NCBI GenBank assembly: GCA_049651845.1
Contig: JBASCW010000159.1
Span: 1 to 7,484 of the forward strand
Direction of reading: 5' to 3'
From: RBG-16-66-20 sp049651845
GTDB taxonomy: Bacteria; Pseudomonadota; Gammaproteobacteria; Burkholderiales; SG8-39
DNA: 7,484 nt
Shown here: positions 5,498 through 7,484 of the stretch, one piece after another
Layout of the letters: every line of letters begins with the position of its first letter
Numbering within the stretch: the stretch's first letter is position 1
Translations under genes and position numbers: made by a program
Notes under the pieces: model-generated
The model's input: the letters and a program-made list of their open reading frames with translations, nothing else
Database searches by the model: none
Told to the model about the DNA's origin: nothing

Positions 5498-7484
5498 ATG
5501 ATGCGAGCATTGGGTTGCAGCGCGGCGGCACTGGCGCGCTGCGCGCTTCTTGCCTTAGTACTGCCGAGCCCGGCCATGGCGGGTTCATTCGTCGGCTACC
5601 CGGAAACCGGGTGCTTTGAGAGCGTCGATCAGGCTGTCAATGCGTATTGTGCGTACCAGAATCCGGACACGACGTCGACCCCGGGCTTTTTTTTCGAGCG
5701 CCTTTCGTGCACGCTGACCTCGCCCGGAACCGTCTTCGTCGAGGCGCGCGGGATCAATCTTTCGAGCGGTTACATCCATCTGTTCAATTTCACGAACCCG
5801 GTCAGCGCATGCGGCGACACGATTCAGCCGCCGAAGAACAACGGTCCGGATTACTGCGTGGGCAATCCCATCAATCCGGCGACCGGCAACAAGTACCAGG
5901 CGGAGGTGGACTACAGGGATGCGGCGGGAGTTCTGACGGTAGTTCGCGCTTACAACTCCGCCGACATCGTGATGCCGGTATTCGACTTCGGGCGCCTCTG
6001 GCAGAGCAACCACAGCAAGCGGATCACCTACACGCCCAACGGCCCCATCGGCCTGCTTTCGGCGTACAGAAGCGACGGAAAGTATTACCGGTTCGAGCTC
6101 ATCGGCACGGTCTGGACGCCCGATCCGGACGTCGCCGATCGGATCGCGGAGATCAAGGACGGTTCCGGCGTTCGCACGGGCTGGAGCTACTACGAAGCGC
6201 TCACCGAGAACACCGAGACTTACGACGTGCAGGGCGTCCTGCGGTCCATTACGTCCAGGGCCGGCCTGACCCAGACGCTCGCCTATTCGGACGGCACCGC
6301 AGGCGGCGCGAATGGCGGGTACGTTCTCGACGCCGCCGGCAATCCCACTGTCGCGGTGCTGCCCGCAGGCCTGCTCATCCGTGTGGCCGATGCCTACGGC
6401 AGAAGCCTGGCCTATGGCTACGACGCCGCCAAGCGCATCGTGAAGATGACCGACCCCGGAGGGGGGACATACCTCTATTCATACGACGCGAACGGCAATC
6501 TCACGCAGGTGGCGTATCCCGACGGCAGTCAGCGCGGCTACGTCTACGAGAACGTGAGCTTCAGCCGCGCCCTGACGGGCATCGTCGACGAGAACGGCGT
6601 TCGTTTCGCGACCTTCGCGTACGACGCCCAGGGGCGGGCGATCTCCACCGAGCGTGCCGGCGGCGTACAGAAATACCAGGTCAGCATCGACAGCGCGACC
6701 AGTTCAGTGGTGACCGACCCGCTGGGGACGCAACGGCCGCGCGCCTTCGAAACCAGGCAGGGCGTGCGCAAGACGAGCGGCGAGACCCAGCCCGGCGACG
6801 CGGGCCCAAGCTCGACGGCCGCGACCTACGACAGCAGCGGAAACAGGACGAGCTCCACCGATTTCAACGGCAATCGCACGGACTACGCCTACGAGACGCC
6901 GCGCAACCTCGAGACCTCGCGGACCGAAGGCCTCACCGCGGCCGGCGGCACCACGCCGCAGACGCGCACCATCACCACCGAATGGCATCCGACGTTCCGG
7001 CTGATGGCGCGCATGGCCGAGCCGCTGCGCATCACGACCTACGGCTACGACGCGCGGGGCAACATGCTCACGAAGGGCGTTCAGGCCACCACGGACGCGA
7101 ACGGCAGCCAGGGGTTCTCCGGCACGCCGACCGGGAGCCCGAGAACCTGGACCTACACCTACAACGCCAACGGCAGGGTGCTCACAGCGGATGGACCGCG
7201 CATCGATGTAGCGGACGTCGCCACCTATACGTACTACGCCAATGACGACCCGAATCTGGGCAAGCGCGGGAACGTGGCGAGCATCACCAATGCGGCGGGC
7301 CACACCACGCAGATCCCGTCGTACAACGCGCACGGCCAGCCGCTCACGATCGTCGATCCGAATGGCCTGACGACCACGCTCACCTACGACGCGCGCCAGC
7401 GCCTGACCTCGCGCAGCGTGGGCGGAGAACTCACGACCTACGACTACGATCCTGCGGGCCAGCTCGTCAAGGTGACGATGCCCG
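5498..7484 (+). CDS. Exported RHS/YD-repeat protein, N-terminal 662 residues (open at right edge)
   Basis: The frame is open from the ATG at 5498 to the window end. Residues 1-28 form a Sec signal peptide: a short charged start, a hydrophobic core (ALLALVLP) and an AMA cleavage site before G29. Residues 29-117 form an N-terminal domain with cysteines at 39, 51, 71 and 105 and a fifth just after at 120; no cysteine follows in the remaining 542 residues. DYCVGNPINPATGNKYQAEVDY (118-139) is the segment that commonly precedes the repeats in secreted RHS proteins (DUF6531-like). Repeats of the type YDxxGNLTxV follow, for example near Y241, Y308, Y329, Y375, Y444, Y517, Y554, Y609, Y630 and Y650. 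RHS repeats build a large beta shell that often encloses a C-terminal toxin; the C-terminus lies outside the window, so toxin, adhesin or scaffold remain open. The signal peptide points to the periplasm, outer surface or medium. Confidence 0.93.
   Translation, partial: MMRALGCSAAALARCALLALVLPSPAMAGSFVGYPETGCFESVDQAVNAYCAYQNPDTTSTPGFFFERLSCTLTSPGTVFVEARGINLSSGYIHLFNFTNPVSACGDTIQPPKNNGPDYCVGNPINPATGNKYQAEVDYRDAAGVLTVVRAYNSADIVMPVFDFGRLWQSNHSKRITYTPNGPIGLLSAYRSDGKYYRFELIGTVWTPDPDVADRIAEIKDGSGVRTGWSYYEALTENTETYDVQGVLRSITSRAGLTQTLAYSDGTAGGANGGYVLDAAGNPTVAVLPAGLLIRVADAYGRSLAYGYDAAKRIVKMTDPGGGTYLYSYDANGNLTQVAYPDGSQRGYVYENVSFSRALTGIVDENGVRFATFAYDAQGRAISTERAGGVQKYQVSIDSATSSVVTDPLGTQRPRAFETRQGVRKTSGETQPGDAGPSSTAATYDSSGNRTSSTDFNGNRTDYAYETPRNLETSRTEGLTAAGGTTPQTRTITTEWHPTFRLMARMAEPLRITTYGYDARGNMLTKGVQATTDANGSQGFSGTPTGSPRTWTYTYNANGRVLTADGPRIDVADVATYTYYANDDPNLGKRGNVASITNAAGHTTQIPSYNAHGQPLTIVDPNGLTTTLTYDARQRLTSRSVGGELTTYDYDPAGQLVKVTMP
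5687..5694 (+). repeat. Run of eight T residues inside the RHS gene
   Basis: The run encodes part of a Phe-Phe-Phe stretch (residues 64-66), unusual in such a GC-rich gene. It follows the GC-rich CGACCCCGGGC, so it might act as a slippage site or weakly terminate transcription early in the gene. Both effects are inferred. Confidence 0.5.

Noticed and set aside
5647..7245. Long plus-strand open frame of 532 codons overlapping the RHS gene
   Set aside because: It is extremely Arg-rich and low in complexity, as expected from reading a GC-rich gene in the wrong frame. The frame from 5498 gives a signal peptide and clear YD repeats.
6704..7333. Minus-strand open frame of 209 codons opposite the RHS gene
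   Set aside because: The translation is Arg/Gly/Val-rich without domain features, and the plus strand is convincingly coding here.
1..7484. CRISPR array, tRNA, rRNA, insertion sequence or integron site
   Set aside because: No regularly spaced repeats, tRNA-like cloverleaf, transposase motifs or terminal inverted repeats were seen. The GTTAAC in the gap lacks the paired core sites of an attC.

Overview
The window looks like chromosomal DNA of a high-GC Gram-negative proteobacterium, most likely a betaproteobacterium. This is inferred from codon use, the type II secretion genes and the style of the RHS protein; nothing in the window fixes the genus. It has two coding blocks pointing away from each other, separated by a regulatory gap of about 450 bp.

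Left block (5047 to 1, minus strand): a tightly packed operon for a compact type II secretion system (T2SS) or related pseudopilus system. In transcription order it holds a stand-alone 88-residue LysR-type DNA-binding domain (GTG start at 5047), the major pseudopilin gspG, the inner-membrane platform gspF, the ATPase gspE, a 193-residue cytoplasmic protein with weak GspL/PilM-like features, a PilN-like (GspL C-terminal-like) single-pass membrane protein, a PilO-like (GspM-like) single-pass membrane protein, and the first 12 codons of a further gene that runs off the left edge. Neighbours overlap by 4 to 23 bp or are 3 to 5 bp apart, so the block is probably one transcript with translational coupling. 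In this arrangement GspE drives pseudopilus assembly, GspF and the three L/M-like proteins form the inner-membrane platform, and GspG is the fibre subunit. No gspC, gspD, minor pseudopilin gene (gspH to gspK) or prepilin peptidase gene lies inside the window.

Gap (5048-5497): no convincing gene. It is clearly more AT-rich than its surroundings (113 of 240 bases are G or C in 5101-5340, and only 21 of 60 in 5221-5280). It contains two look-alike inverted repeats (TTTCTG-N4-CAGAAA and TATCTG-N5-CAGATA), a perfect 12-bp palindrome with a diverged partial copy 97 bp away, and a hairpin directly upstream of the next ribosome binding site. These are candidate operators for the divergent promoters.

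Right block (5498 to beyond 7484, plus strand): the first 662 codons of an exported RHS/YD-repeat protein. It has a Sec signal peptide, a cysteine-containing N-terminal domain, a GNPINPATGNKYQ-type segment of the kind found ahead of RHS repeats, and at least ten YD repeats. It stays open at the right edge, so its C-terminal domain, which in this family is often a toxin or other variable tip, is not visible. A working hypothesis is that the T2SS-like machine, its small regulator and the secreted RHS protein form one functional module. Only their adjacency, divergent orientation and the export signal support this.
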